Below, one piece after another: positions 32,745 through 43,760 of a DNA stretch of 64,000 nt (positions are counted from its first letter, which is position 1; every line of letters starts with the position of its first letter). The DNA is from Cordylochernes scorpioides. Taxonomy: Eukaryota; Arthropoda; Arachnida; Pseudoscorpiones; Chernetidae. A model generated the notes under the pieces. That model ran no database searches. It had not been told where the DNA came from and was given only the letters and a program-made list of their open reading frames with translations. The stretch spans positions 45,740,406 through 45,804,405 of the forward strand of contig CP092877.1 of the NCBI GenBank assembly GCA_030710605.1, written 5' to 3'. Both the position numbers and the translations under genes were made by a program.

Positions 32745-34382
32745 AGTAGGCTGAACCATTGAGACCAAAAAAGATTTTTTGATCCCAATGGCTTCCTGAA
32801 AAACCAAGAAATGGGTATTTAAGGCCAAACTTGCGTAAATACGCTTAGCACATTAAAAAACGAAATAAAAAATAAAAGATAAAAAGATCAGGTGTTGAAA
32901 TCAATATAAAAAATGGCATATCCTGACCAGGAGCACATGTGCTTTACAGAAGGCAGAGCGCCATCTGGTGGAACAGAAATCAACTAAACATTGATTTAGC
33001 CTGTTCCCTGATATTTGGCCAACCCAATTTCTTGATAAATCAAGAAAAGCCATCCACGAACGCGTTTCGCGCTTTTTGGCGCTCGTCAGCGTGGAGTAGG
33101 CTGAACCATTGAGACCAAAAAAGATTTTTTGATCCCAATGGCTTCCTGAAAAACCAAGAAATGGGTATTTAAGGCCAAACTTGCGTAAATACGCTTAGCA
33201 CATTAAAAAACGAAATAAAAAAATAAAAGATAAAAAGATCAGGTGTTGAAATCAATATAAAAAATGGCATATCCTGACCAGGAGCACATGTGCTTTACAG
33301 AAGGCAGAGCGCCATCTGGTGGAACAGAAATCAACTAAACATTGATTTAGCCTGTTCCCTGATATTTGGCCAACCCAATTTCTTGATAAATCAAGAAAAG
33401 CCATCCACGAACGCGTTTCGCGCTTTTTGGCGCTCGTCAGCATGGAGTAGGCTGAACCATTGAGACCAAAAAATTTTTTGATCCCAATGGCTTCCTGAAA
33501 AACCAAGAAATGGGTATTTAAGGCCAAACTTGCGTAAATACGCTTAGCACATTAAAAAACGAAATAAAAAAATAAAAGATAAAAAGATCAGGTGTTGAAA
33601 TCAATATAAAAAATGGCATATCCTGACCAGGAGCACATGTGCTTTACAGAAGGCAGAGCGCCATCTGGTGGAACAGAAATCAACTAAACATTGATTTAGC
33701 CTGTTCCCTGATATTTGGCCAACCCAATTTCTTGATAAATCAAGAAAAGCCATCCACGAACGCGTTTCGCGCTTTTTGGCGCTCGTCAGCGTGGAGTAGG
33801 CTGAACCATTGAGACCAAAAAAGATTTTTTGATCCCAATGGCTTCCTGAAAAACCAAGAAATGGGTATTTAAGGCCAAACTTGCGTAAATACGCTTAGCA
33901 CATTAAAAAACGAAATAAAAAAATAAAAGATAAAAAGATCAGGTGTTGAAATCAATATAAAAAATGGCATATCCTGACCAGGAGCACATGTGCTTTACAG
34001 AAGGCAGAGCGCCATCTGGTGGAACAGAAATCAACTAAACATTGATTTAGCCTGTTCCCTGATATTTGGCCAACCCAATTTCTTGATAAATCAAGAAATT
34101 GGGTTGGCCAAATATCAGGGAACAGGCTAAATCAATGTTTAGTTGATTTCTGTTCCACCAGATGGCGCTCTGCCTTCTGTAAAGCACATGTGCTCCTTGT
34201 CAGGATATGCCATTTTTTATATTGATTTCAACACCTGATCTTTTTATCTTTTATTTTTTTATTTCGTTTTTTAATGTGCTAAGCGTATTTACGCAAGTTT
34301 GGCCTTAAATACCCATTTCTTGGTTTTTCAGGAAGCCATTGGGATCAAAAAATCTTTTTTGGTCTCAATGGTTCAGCCTACT

Positions 34383-34423
34383 CCACGCTGACGAGCGCCA
34401 AAAAGCGCGAAACGCGTTCGTGG
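34383..34423 (+). ncRNA. Type I hammerhead ribozyme, first of nine in the right array
   Basis: Same structure on the plus strand. The other eight start at 34733, 35084, 35437, 35787, 36137, 36488, 36839 and 37189, each 41 nt. Regular spacing near 350 nt means a full-length transcript would be cut into unit-length RNAs. Confidence 0.85.
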
Positions 34424-37400
34424 ATGGCTTTTCTTGATTTATCAAGAAATTGGGTTGGCCAAATATCAGGGAACAGGCTAAATCAATGTTTAGTTGATTT
34501 CTGTTCCACCAGATGGCGCTCTGCCTTCTGTAAAGCACATGTGCTCCTGGTCAGGATATGCCATTTTTATATTGATTTCAACACCTGATCTTTTTATCTT
34601 TTATTTTTTTATTTCGTTTTTTAATGTGCTAAGCGTATTTACGCAAGTTTGGCCTTAAATACCCATTTCTTGGTTTTTCAGGAAGCCATTGGGATCAAAA
34701 AATCTTTTTTGGTCTCAATGGTTCAGCCTACTCCACGCTGACGAGCGCCAAAAAGCGCGAAACGCGTTCGTGGATGGCTTTTCTTGATTTATCAAGAAAT
34801 TGGGTTGGCCAAATATCAGGGAACAGGCTAAATCAATGTTTAGTTGATTTCTGTTCCACCAGATGGCGCTCTGCCTTCTGTAAAGCACATGTGCTCCTGG
34901 TCAGGATATGCCATTTTTTATATTGATTTCAACACCTGATCTTTTTATCTTTTATTTTTTTATTTCGTTTTTTAATGTGCTAAGCGTATTTACGCAAGTT
35001 TGGCCTTAAATACCCATTTCTTGGTTTTTCAGGAAGCCATTGGGATCAAAAAATCTTTTTTGGTCTCAATGGTTCAGCCTACTCCACGCTGACGAGCGCC
35101 AAAAAGCGCGAAACGCGTTCGTGGATGGCTTTTCTTGATTTATCAAGAAATTGGGTTGGCCAAATATCAGGGAACAGGCTAAATCAATGTTTAGTTGATT
35201 TCTGTTCCACCAGATGGCGCTCTGCCTTCTGTAAAGCACATGTGCTCCTGGTCAGGATATGCCATTTTTTATATTGATTTCAACACCTGATCTTTTTATC
35301 TTTTATTTTTTTATTTCGTTTTTTAATGTGCTAAGCGTATTTACGCAAGTTTGGCCTTAAATACCCATTTCTTGGTTTTTCAGGAAGCCATTGGGATCAA
35401 AAAATCTTTTTTTTTGTCTCAATGGTTCAGCCTACTCCACGCTGACGAGCGCCAAAAAGCGCGAAACGCGTTCGTGGATGGCTTTTCTTGATTTATCAAG
35501 AAATTGGGTTGGCCAAATATCAGGGAACAGGCTAAATCAATGTTTAGTTGATTTCTGTTCCACCAGATGGCGCTCTGCCTTCTGTAAAGCACATGTGCTC
35601 CTGGTCAGGATATGCCATTTTTTATATTGATTTCAACACCTGATCTTTTTATCTTTTATTTTTTTATTTCGTTTTTTAATGTGCTAAGCGTATTTACGCA
35701 AGTTTGGCCTTAAATACCCATTTCTTGGTTTTCAGGAAGCCATTGGGATCAAAAAATCTTTTTTGGTCTCAATGGTTCAGCCTACTCCACGCTGACGAGC
35801 GCCAAAAAGCGCGAAACGCGTTCGTGGATGGCTTTTCTTGATTTATCAAGAAATTGGGTTGGCCAAATATCAGGGAACAGGCTAAATCAATGTTTAGTTG
35901 ATTTCTGTTCCACCAGATGGCGCTCTGCCTTCTGTAAAGCACATGTGCTCCTGGTCAGGATATGCCATTTTTTATATTGATTTCAACACCTGATCTTTTT
36001 ATCTTTTATTTTTTTATTTCGTTTTTTAATGTGCTAAGCGTATTTACGCAAGTTTGGCCTTAAATACCCATTTCTTGGTTTTTCAGGAAGCCATTGGGAT
36101 CAAAAATCTTTTTTGGTCTCAATGGTTCAGCCTACTCCACGCTGACGAGCGCCAAAAAGCGCGAAACGCGTTCGTGGATGGCTTTTCTTGATTTATCAAG
36201 AAATTGGGTTGGCCAAATATCAGGGAACAGGCTAAATCAATGTTTAGTTGATTTCTGTTCCACCAGATGGCGCTCTGCCTTCTGTAAAGCACATGTGCTC
36301 CTGGTCAGGATATGCCATTTTTTATATTGATTTCAACACCTGATCTTTTTATCTTTTATTTTTTTATTTCGTTTTTTAATGTGCTAAGCGTATTTACGCA
36401 AGTTTGGCCTTAAATACCCATTTCTTGGTTTTTCAGGAAGCCATTGGGATCAAAAAATCTTTTTTGGTCTCAATGGTTCAGCCTACTCCACGCTGACGAG
36501 CGCCAAAAAGCGCGAAACGCGTTCGTGGATGGCTTTTCTTGATTTATCAAGAAATTGGGTTGGCCAAATATCAGGGAACAGGCTAAATCAATGTTTAGTT
36601 GATTTCTGTTCCACCAGATGGCGCTCTGCCTTCTGTAAAGCACATGTGCTCCTGGTCAGGATATGCCATTTTTTATATTGATTTCAACACCTGATCTTTT
36701 TATCTTTTATTTTTTTATTTCGTTTTTTAATGTGCTAAGCGTATTTACGCAAGTTTGGCCTTAAATACCCATTTCTTGGTTTTTCAGGAAGCCATTGGGA
36801 TCAAAAAATCTTTTTTGGTCTCAATGGTTCAGCCTACTCCACGCTGACGAGCGCCAAAAAGCGCGAAACGCGTTCGTGGATGGCTTTTCTTGATTTATCA
36901 AGAAATTGGGTTGGCCAAATATCAGGGAACAGGCTAAATCAATGTTAGTTGATTTCTGTTCCACCAGATGGCGCTCTGCCTTCTGTAAAGCACATGTGCT
37001 CCTGGTCAGGATATGCCATTTTTTATATTGATTTCAACACCTGAACTTTTTATCTTTTATTTTTTTATTTCGTTTTTTAATGTGCTAAGCGTATTTACGC
37101 AAGTTTGGCCTTAAATACCCATTTCTTGGTTTTTCAGGAAGCCATTGGGATCAAAAAATCTTTTTTGGTCTCAATGGTTCAGCCTACTCCACGCTGACGA
37201 GCGCCAAAAAGCGCGAAACGCGTTCGTGGATGGCTTTTCTTGATTTATCAAGAAATTGGGTTGGCCAAATATCAGGGAACAGGCTAAATCAATGTTTAGT
37301 TGATTTCTGTTCCACCAGATGGCGCTCTGCCTTCTGTAAAGCACATGTGCTCCTGGTCAGGATATGCCATTTTTTATATTGATTTCAACACCTGATCTTT

Positions 37401-37434
37401 TTATCTTTTATTTTTTTATTTCGTTTTTTAATTT

Positions 37435-38607
37435 ATAATTATATTTATTAGTTAATTTATTTATAATAAATTGTAGTGTTGAAGCTAATTGTATATCAAT
37501 GTTTTTATAACTGAATTTATACCAGATGTGATTGTTCTGAAAGAAATTGTTTTTTTTGTGTAGTTTAGGAATTATATAAAACTTTGGTATGTTTGGATTT
37601 TTGTAGTAATTATAAATTTTTAGTGAATTTTCAACGTTTTTGATGTCTTTTTTGATTTTTGTGGCTGTAGTTCTAGCAAAAGTGTATTTATGATTATTAT
37701 CAATTTCCTTTTTTAGTATATCGTGGTATAGATTTTTACAAATGATAGATAAGTTATTGGAACATTTATCTATAGGAGTGATAATAAAGTCCTTCTGTAA
37801 TTTAATTATATTTTCTTTAAAAGAAGGAATATCTGAATTAGGTTTTGTGTATTTAAGTGTATTATTATAATAATTTATAATTTCCTTTTTAATATTATGT
37901 TTCTATTCCAGAAAAGTAAATTCTGGAATACTGTATTTTATACTAGTTTTATTTATGAAAATATCTATATCTTTTAATATAGATTTAATTGTATTATTAT
38001 AATTGTGTTTAATTTGAGGTATATATTTATACCCTTTATTTAAAATATCCTGATATTCTGGATTTAAAAAATAAATATTGCTAGTTAATATATGACCTGA
38101 GAGCTTATATCTGTCAATATAGTTGTTGCAATTACATTTAATTTTTTTAAAATTTGCCAAATTATTAATAAATTGGTTATAATTGCAAACTAAACTACCT
38201 ATATTTTTGTTGTATCTCCAGATTGTTTTAAAATTTAAATTTTTTATAGGGAAAAGATTATTGATGTTTTGGTTATTAAAAATATCATTAAATTTAATAT
38301 GATTAAATAAATTGTTATTAAATTTAATGATAATATTAATGTTATTAGTAGATTGTTTAATTTTTCTGTATTTAAAGATGTCGTGTGTGATATCTATTAA
38401 TCTGTTAGTCAGATTATGAAATTTAATATATTCTCTAAGTTTGATAAATTTATTATTATTTAGTTTAAATAATGTTTTAATAAATTTATCGATAAGTTGT
38501 TAGTGTACATTTGTTTTGGGTCCAGTAATTCTTCAAATTCAATGTAACCTAATTTATTGGTAGTTTTACCTCTAGTTTTATTAGGTTTAGTTTTAAATTC
38601 ATTTTTT
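37435..38607 (-). pseudogene. Reverse transcriptase, left-arm copy (N-terminal half)
   Basis: Minus-strand continuation of the left-arm gene upstream of the repeat array. The best frame, 38160-37903, reads KKIKCNCNNYIDRYKLSGHI and QDILNKGYKYIP, an N-terminal region with a CNC-x-H-type cysteine/histidine cluster typical of this RT family. Further weak matches (KLHKKNNFF near 37560) lead to the array boundary. Several frame breaks. Confidence 0.7.
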
Positions 38608-38639
38608 TTGTATTTGCAGCTGATTTCATAAGTTGAAAA

Positions 38640-40223
38640 ATGAATTTAAACTAAACCTAATAAAACTAGAGGTAAAACTACCAATAAATTAGGTTACATT
38701 GAATTTGAAGAATTACTGGACCCAAAACAAATGTATACTAACAACTTCATCGATAAATTTATTAAAACATTATTTAAACTAAATAATAATAAATTTATCA
38801 AACTTATAGAATATATTAAAATTCATAATCTGACTAACAGATTAATAGATATCACACACGACATCTTTAAATACAGAAAATTAAACAATCTACTAATAAC
38901 ATTAATATTATCATTAAATTTAATAACAATTTATTTTATCATATTAAATTTAATGATATTTTTAATGACCAAAACATCAATAATCTTTTCCCTATAAAAA
39001 ATTTAAATTTTAAAACAATCTGGAGATACAACAAAAATATAGGTAGTTTAGTTTGCAATTATAACCAATTTATTAATAATTGGCAAATTTTAAAAAAATT
39101 AAATGTAATTGCAAAAACTATATTGACAGATATAAGCTCTCAGGTCATATATATATATATATATTAACTAGCAATTTTTATTTTTTAAATCCAGAATATC
39201 AGGATATTTTAAATAAAGGGTATAAATATATACCTCAAATTAAACACAATTATAATAATACAATTAAATCTATATTAAAAGATATAGATATTTTCATAAA
39301 TAAAACTAGTATAAAATACAGTATTCCAGAATTTACTTTTCTGGAATGGAAACATAATATTAAAAAGGAAATTATAAATTATTATAATAATACACTTAAA
39401 TACACAAAACCTAATTCAGATATTCCTTCTTTTAAAGAAAATATAATTAAATTACAGAAGGACTTTATTATCACTCCTATAGATAAATGTTCCAATAACT
39501 TATCTATCATTTGTAAAAATCTATACACGATATACTAAAAAAGGAAATTGATAATAATCATAAATACACTTTTTGCTAGAACTACAGCCACAAAAATAAA
39601 AAAAGACATCAAAAACGTTGAAAATTCACTAAAATTTATAATTACTACAAAAATCCAAACATACCAAAGTTCTGTATAATTCCTAAACTACACAAAAAAA
39701 ACAATTTCTTTCAGAACAATCACATCTGGTATAAATTCAGTTATAAAAACATCTGATATACAATTAGCTTCAACACTACAATTTATTATAAATAAATTAA
39801 CTAATAAATATAATTATAAATTTATCGACTCAAATAAAAAATCATTAACTATTTAATGAACAATTGGACAAACACTGAAACAGTACACACATTTGATTTT
39901 GAGGACCTATATTCTAAAATAAATTTAAGAGATCTAAATAATAAAATAACCAATTTATTTAACGAATTCATTAATGACAAAACTTTCTACATTAAATTAT
40001 TCATAACAAATATAAAACAATTAAATTAGATCTTAAAACAGCAAAAACTCTACTGGAAACATTTTTAAATTTTAATTATATAGAATTTAAAAATAAAATT
40101 TATATTCAATCAGAAGGCGTTCCCATGGGAACTTCATCAAGTCCTTTATTAGCCAATCTAATTACTATTCTGGTACGAAAGAGAATACTTTCTACAAAAT
40201 AATGTTAATTGGCAAATGCTCCG
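38640..40223 (+). pseudogene. Reverse transcriptase, right-arm copy (first part)
   Basis: Plus-strand mirror of the left-arm gene: 38731-38997 (NNFIDKFIKTLFKLNN), 39080-39538 (CNCKNYIDRYKLSGHI, NPEYQDILNKGYKYIP, ITPIDKCSNNLSIICKN), then 39840-40220 (NNWTNTETVHTFDFEDLYSKI). It is interrupted at 40224 by the LTR element and resumes at 43292. Frameshifts near 39000, 39540 and 39990. A (TA)n expansion at 39148-39165 disturbs the cysteine/histidine region. Confidence 0.78.
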
Positions 40224-40228
40224 TTTTG

Positions 40229-40539
40229 TGTTCTACCGCGTTAGGGTAAAGGTTCGAGCTGCAGTGAGAACTCTAAATTAATAATTTAGATTTTAATAAG
40301 TGTCCAAAGATTACATACAATTATAAGAGGCAGGTGGAGTACAGTTTTTACTCCACCAGCGCCTAGAGTATTATATAATAGAAGGAACCGCCGTAGGTTG
40401 TAGCGACGGGCGGTAAACAAGCCGGCGATATCAGGCGGTGTTCGAAAAGTGCGCGCGCAGCCCCCGGTGCGCGCGCAGGCCGGCTGGCCAGCCAGCGTCC
40501 CAGGATGCCAGCGTCGCCCGCTGGGTGCCTCTTATCTCA
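40229..40539 (-). repeat. 3' LTR of the KH-bearing element
   Basis: 311 bp. On the minus strand it begins TGAGATAAGAGGC, preceded by the polypurine tract CCAGGGGGGGCA (40540-40551). Confidence 0.92.
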
Positions 40540-40886
40540 TGCCCCCCCTGGAGATTGGGACTTGGGACCGATCCAACGTAGTTGCTATAACGCGGGTTCG
40601 GTTCTCGGGTTCGAGGGGATAAGGTCTGCTGATGTTGAGCTGAGTTGGGTGGGGTGGTGTACGGTGGAGGCACGAAGGTCGTAAGAATCTGCGATTACGG
40701 CGAAGAAGGCGTCCGGCGTCGGTCCGGATGAGGTAGCTGCGACCGCGTGGAAGTTGTTCGAGAACCTCAGCAAGGAGGGTCCAATGTTTTGTGCGGTGAT
40801 CCTGGACAAGGACTATTGCTCCCACTTCCAAATGTGAGAGTGGCTTGGGCGTTGCGATTGTATCGCTTCCGGAAGGAATGTTCTCT
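40532..40886 (-). pseudogene. Integrase C-terminal tail, Gypsy (K02A2.6-like)
   Basis: Just after the KH domain the frame runs through [13 protein letters not shown] and, one base shifted, [34 protein letters not shown] and RRFLRP. That is the characteristic integrase C-terminal segment (VxVQD...TKxW...RSYxVxTxxGxxxRRNRRFLRP) of K02A2.6-type Gypsy elements. The DDE core that should precede it is missing. Confidence 0.85.
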
Positions 40887-41081
40887 TACATTTTGCTGCA
40901 AGAGGTACTGGGCCATCTGGATCTGCTGGGGCGTGCCAGAGATGGTGATGACCCGTTCGTTGCTACCAGGTTGAGACTCATCTATGGTGATCCCCGCACC
41001 AGACTCGCGCCGGATCTTCCTGATGCGTTGACCACCTTTCCCAATGATGGCATCGGCGAGATCATTTGGTATAGTGACTTG
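40887..41081 (-). CDS. KH domain like hnRNP K KH3 (bancal), inside an LTR element
   Basis: A single uninterrupted frame (minus strand) gives a complete type I KH fold: [34 protein letters not shown], then [16 protein letters not shown] and AQYLLQQNV. The RNA-binding GxxG loop is intact as GKGG (41031-41042), with the preceding hydrophobic II and the downstream ITISGT strand. The sequence is recalled as closest to the third KH domain of hnRNP K, Drosophila bancal, which binds C-rich single-stranded RNA. It follows directly on the RT entry motif [14 protein letters not shown] and is followed directly by the integrase tail, with no intron and no poly(A) run. So it replaces the RT-to-integrase core rather than being inserted as a retropseudogene. 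Whether it is translated as Gag-Pro-KH is unknown: the frames upstream are shifted twice. Confidence 0.85.
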
Positions 41082-42085
41082 TGATGAGCCTTTTTTCGGG
41101 ACGACTACCATAGGATGGCACCAATCGATGGCTTCGCCGACGGGTACCTGTTCGATTATCCCTTTTCGCCAACATGGTATCGAGTTGAGTTTTGACGGGG
41201 TCTCTCCAGTGAAAGGGAAACGTTGTATGCCCGGTAGCGTTTGCAAGGAACGGCATCTTTAACTAGTTCTATAGACATGGGGGGTCCTTGCATGGGTTTT
41301 AACACTGTGTCGTCGAACGCTCTAGCATGATGGGTAAGGATAGACTGCTTATCGATCTCATTGGCTCTCACCGGGGTCGGCGGGAACGTTAGAACTTGTC
41401 CGTTGGTTATGGCATTGACGATCATTGAATGGGGCCAGTTATCCGGCAGAAGTCCTAAGGCTTTGCATCCGCTCTTGCTCAAGAGAGGGGCGTTCAGGTG
41501 CTTGCAGACTCCAACGGTAGTACTGTATGTTTTCCCGTTGAGATGCAGTGCCGCGACGAACGATCCACAAGGACTTAAGCTGATGCCGTTGGCTCCTACG
41601 CAAGGGACGTTCTTCGGGTTGAGTGCTGATCGGGTCTGCTCATCCAGTAACAGGAATTCTGATTCTGGGATTAGATCCAGATCTGACCCCGGGTCCGCCA
41701 GCCAACGGATTTGGTGTAACTTATGGTTGATATCGGTCGGAATGGTTATGAGTTCGTTGCGTACTCCAGCTGCAACAACTGTGTTTGAGGGTCCTGGTTG
41801 GGACTGATTGTTTCTGGTTGCAGGTGGCGGGATATTAGGTTTGGTTGTGGGTTTCCGTTTCAGTTGTCGGCAAACCCTTCCGTAATGCCCGGTGATGCCG
41901 CATTTGTTACACTCTATGTCTTTTGCTGGGCACCTGGTCACGGCGGTGTCTTGGGTTAGCCCCACATCCGGAGCAGGGGTCGTTAGGATCATAGGGTTTC
42001 TGAAAGAAACGGTTGGCCTTAGGTGAGGTTTCAGACGAGCTGGCTTGTTGATGCTTGTAGGTTGATGGTGCACGTCTGGTTGCAA
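41082..42085 (-). pseudogene. Gag zinc knuckle, protease and RT entry of the KH-bearing element
   Basis: The frame 42085-41156 has a CCHC knuckle at residues 59-72 (CNKCGITGHYGRVC) and an aspartic protease-like site at 131-135 reading DPGSD where DTGSD is usual, followed by the typical K02A2.6-type spacer (CKHLNAPLLS, KALGLLP) and the RT approach ([11 protein letters not shown]). Two one-base shifts between 41150 and 41240 move the reading to [10 protein letters not shown] and then [27 protein letters not shown]. The threonine-to-proline change at the protease site makes activity doubtful. Confidence 0.85.
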
Positions 42086-42910
42086 TGAAGGCTTCGGGGG
42101 AGGTGGTTGGGGAGGGTGAAAGAGTCGCGCTCACGGCGGTAGCACTCTCATGTGCGATGCAAATTGAGAGGACTCGGTCCAGGGAGAGGTCGGAATTGTA
42201 CTGCTCCGCCAGTACTTTTCGTTGGAGGTCTTTATCAACCAGGCCACATATTAACCTGTCACGGATACGGAGTTGCTGTTGATAACCAGCAAGGGCAAAC
42301 GTTTTCCCACAAGCTCTTTTTGTGCATATTGTAATACACGGGTCGCCGCATGTGCTGCACTTAAAATCCAGCTCATGTGCACACGAGTCATCAAGAGCTT
42401 TAAGGGCTGCGAAGTAGCGATCCACCGATTCTCCGGTTTGTTGGTCCCTACGATGAAAATCTTGCCGATCAAGGAGGGGGTTTCGCTTCTTGCGTAGGTA
42501 GGCCTCGAGAGCATTCACGGCTTCATCGAGGGTGGGTGGTGGTAGAAATATGAAGGCGGCCTGATTGCCAAAGGATGGTCCATTCGGAATGGAGGGCGGC
42601 ACGCAAAGTCACTTGCTGTGTGGATAGCGGGAAGGTGGCTACTTGTTGGGCGTCCACGTAGTCGTTCCAACGTTGTTTCCAATCGCGGAAAAAAAGACAT
42701 CGTTAACTCCTCCGGGGAAGCCAGTTTAGGAAGCTGGATGATTTTTGTGGCGTGGTGAGGAGGAGCTCCTAATGGGACTGTCGGTGTCGGATTCCGAGTA
42801 GCCATCTGCTGCAACAGTGCGGCTATGGACCTGAGGATGTCGGTGCTGGTCGGCGAGGCAGGGTTCTCTGGAGGGGTTTGGGATGGTCGGCGATTCCTTC
42901 TTGAGGGCAT
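41907..42910 (-). pseudogene. Gag of the KH-bearing element
   Basis: Two overlapping frames: 42910-42515 (ATG start, proline/serine-rich N-terminus, IIQLPKLASPEELTM) and 42602-41907 (VNALEAYLRKKRNPLLDRQDF, ESVDRYFAALKALDD, then a cysteine cluster CSTCGDPC and IRDRLICGLVDKDLQRKVL). The last block is the conserved end of Gypsy capsid domains. The frames are shifted near 42560 and again near 41915, where a first zinc motif (CSGCGANPRHRRDQ) would continue into the knuckle at 42085. The start at 42910 lies 70 bp inside the primer site. Confidence 0.8.
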
Positions 42911-42970
42911 CTTGATTACTAATTGTCACTGAGCTGTCACTTAAAAAAACGGCTATAATTAACCGAATGT

Positions 42971-42981
42971 CGACTGCGCCA
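42971..42981 (-). promoter_or_regulatory. Primer binding site, tRNA-Ser
   Basis: Minus strand TGGCGCAGTCG abuts the 5' LTR. The plus strand reads CGACTGCGCCA, the 3' end of insect tRNA-Ser including CCA; the 17.6/297-type Drosophila Gypsy elements use the same primer. Confidence 0.8.
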
Positions 42982-43291
42982 TGTTCTACCGCGTTAGGGT
43001 AAAGGTTCGAGCTGCAGTGAGAACTCTAAATTAATAATTTAGATTTTAATAAGTGTCCAAAGATTACATACAATTATAAGAGGCAGGTGGAGTACAGTTT
43101 TTACTCCACCAGCGCCTAGAGTATTATATAATAGAAGGAACCGCCGTAGGTTGTAGCGACGGGCGGTAAACAAGCCGGCGATATCAGGCGGTGTTCGAAA
43201 AGTGCGCGCGCAGCCCCCGGTGCGCGCGCAGGCCGGCTGGCCAGCCAGCGTCCCAGGATGCCAGCGTCGCCGCTGGCTGCCTCTTATCTCA
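42982..43291 (-). repeat. 5' LTR of the KH-bearing element
   Basis: 310 bp; ends CGGTAGAACA on the minus strand. A GC-rich block (GCGCGCGCAGCC, GGCCGGCTGGCC) is palindromic. Confidence 0.92.
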
Positions 43292-43760
43292 TTTTGTAGA
43301 TGACATTATTATATTTAATAACCCACAGTTTAAAAACATAATACCGGAAATATATCCTAAATACTTGAAACTTAAGAACAATGAAAAAATTAATAGAAAC
43401 AAAAGTTAACTTTTTAGACCTAAATATAAACCTTACAAATATGCTATTAAAATTTATAATAAAAAAAGTAATTATAATTTCAATATTATAAAATACTGTA
43501 ATATAAATTCTAATATATCATTAAATTGCTGTAAAGGTATATATTTGGTCAGTTTCTAAGATTTTATAGAATAAATAATATATTAAAAAATTTCATAGAA
43601 GATGTTAAAAATTTAAAAATGGAATTTATTAAAAGCAAATTTAGTATTAGACAAGTAAAATATTTCAACAGTATATCAATTATAAAATACTTTTAAAAAA
43701 ATAAATGGAAGTATCCATTTATTAAATCAACTTTTTATAATTTCTCTCTCAATAATAACT
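43292..43760 (+). pseudogene. Reverse transcriptase, right-arm copy (second part)
   Basis: Continues after the LTR element with FVDDIIIFNNPQFKNII, EIYPKYLKLKNNEKINRN and, shifted, VNFLDLNINL and RQVKYFN. The catalytic DD is intact. Mirrors 31668-32150. Confidence 0.78.

Larger units (their letters stand above)
32543..37444. repeat. Array of about 14 hammerhead-ribozyme units, inverted at its centre, with exact 15-bp target duplication
   Basis: Inserted segment 32558-37429. AATTTATAATTATAT occurs at 32543-32557 and 37430-37444, and the same site is uninterrupted in the right arm near 39800-39815. Left part: four units of 349-351 bp plus a 127-bp piece reading one way. At 34088 the sequence turns back on itself (TTCTTGATAAATCAAGAA) and about nine and a half units follow in the opposite orientation. 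Units are nearly identical; one variant at 33405-33445 disrupts stem I. Short open frames across it are accidental. Confidence 0.92.
40224..43296 (-). mobile_element. Non-autonomous Gypsy-type LTR element carrying an hnRNP K-like KH domain
   Basis: LTRs at 40229-40539 and 42982-43291 (about 98 percent alike by eye), TG...CA, with TTTTG duplicated at 40224-40228 and 43292-43296; the empty site is visible in the left arm near 32150. Element reads on the minus strand: 5' LTR, tRNA-Ser primer site, gag, zinc knuckle, protease, RT entry, KH domain, integrase C-terminus, purine tract, 3' LTR. The sequence is GC-rich against a very AT-rich host element. RT palm, RNase H and integrase core are absent. 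Confidence 0.93.

Noticed and set aside
32560-37429. Regular repeats resembling a CRISPR array, and short frames of 78-91 codons inside (for example 33252-33527, 35391-35630, 36094-36330)
   Set aside because: Units are 350 bp and nearly identical with no unique spacers, in a eukaryote. The frames are identical read-throughs of the repeat, contain the ribozyme core and occur in both orientations.
40767-41246. KH segment as an inserted retropseudogene of hnRNP K
   Set aside because: No poly(A) run, no target duplication of its own, only one domain, and direct in-frame style joins to RT entry and integrase tail; capture by the element explains it better.
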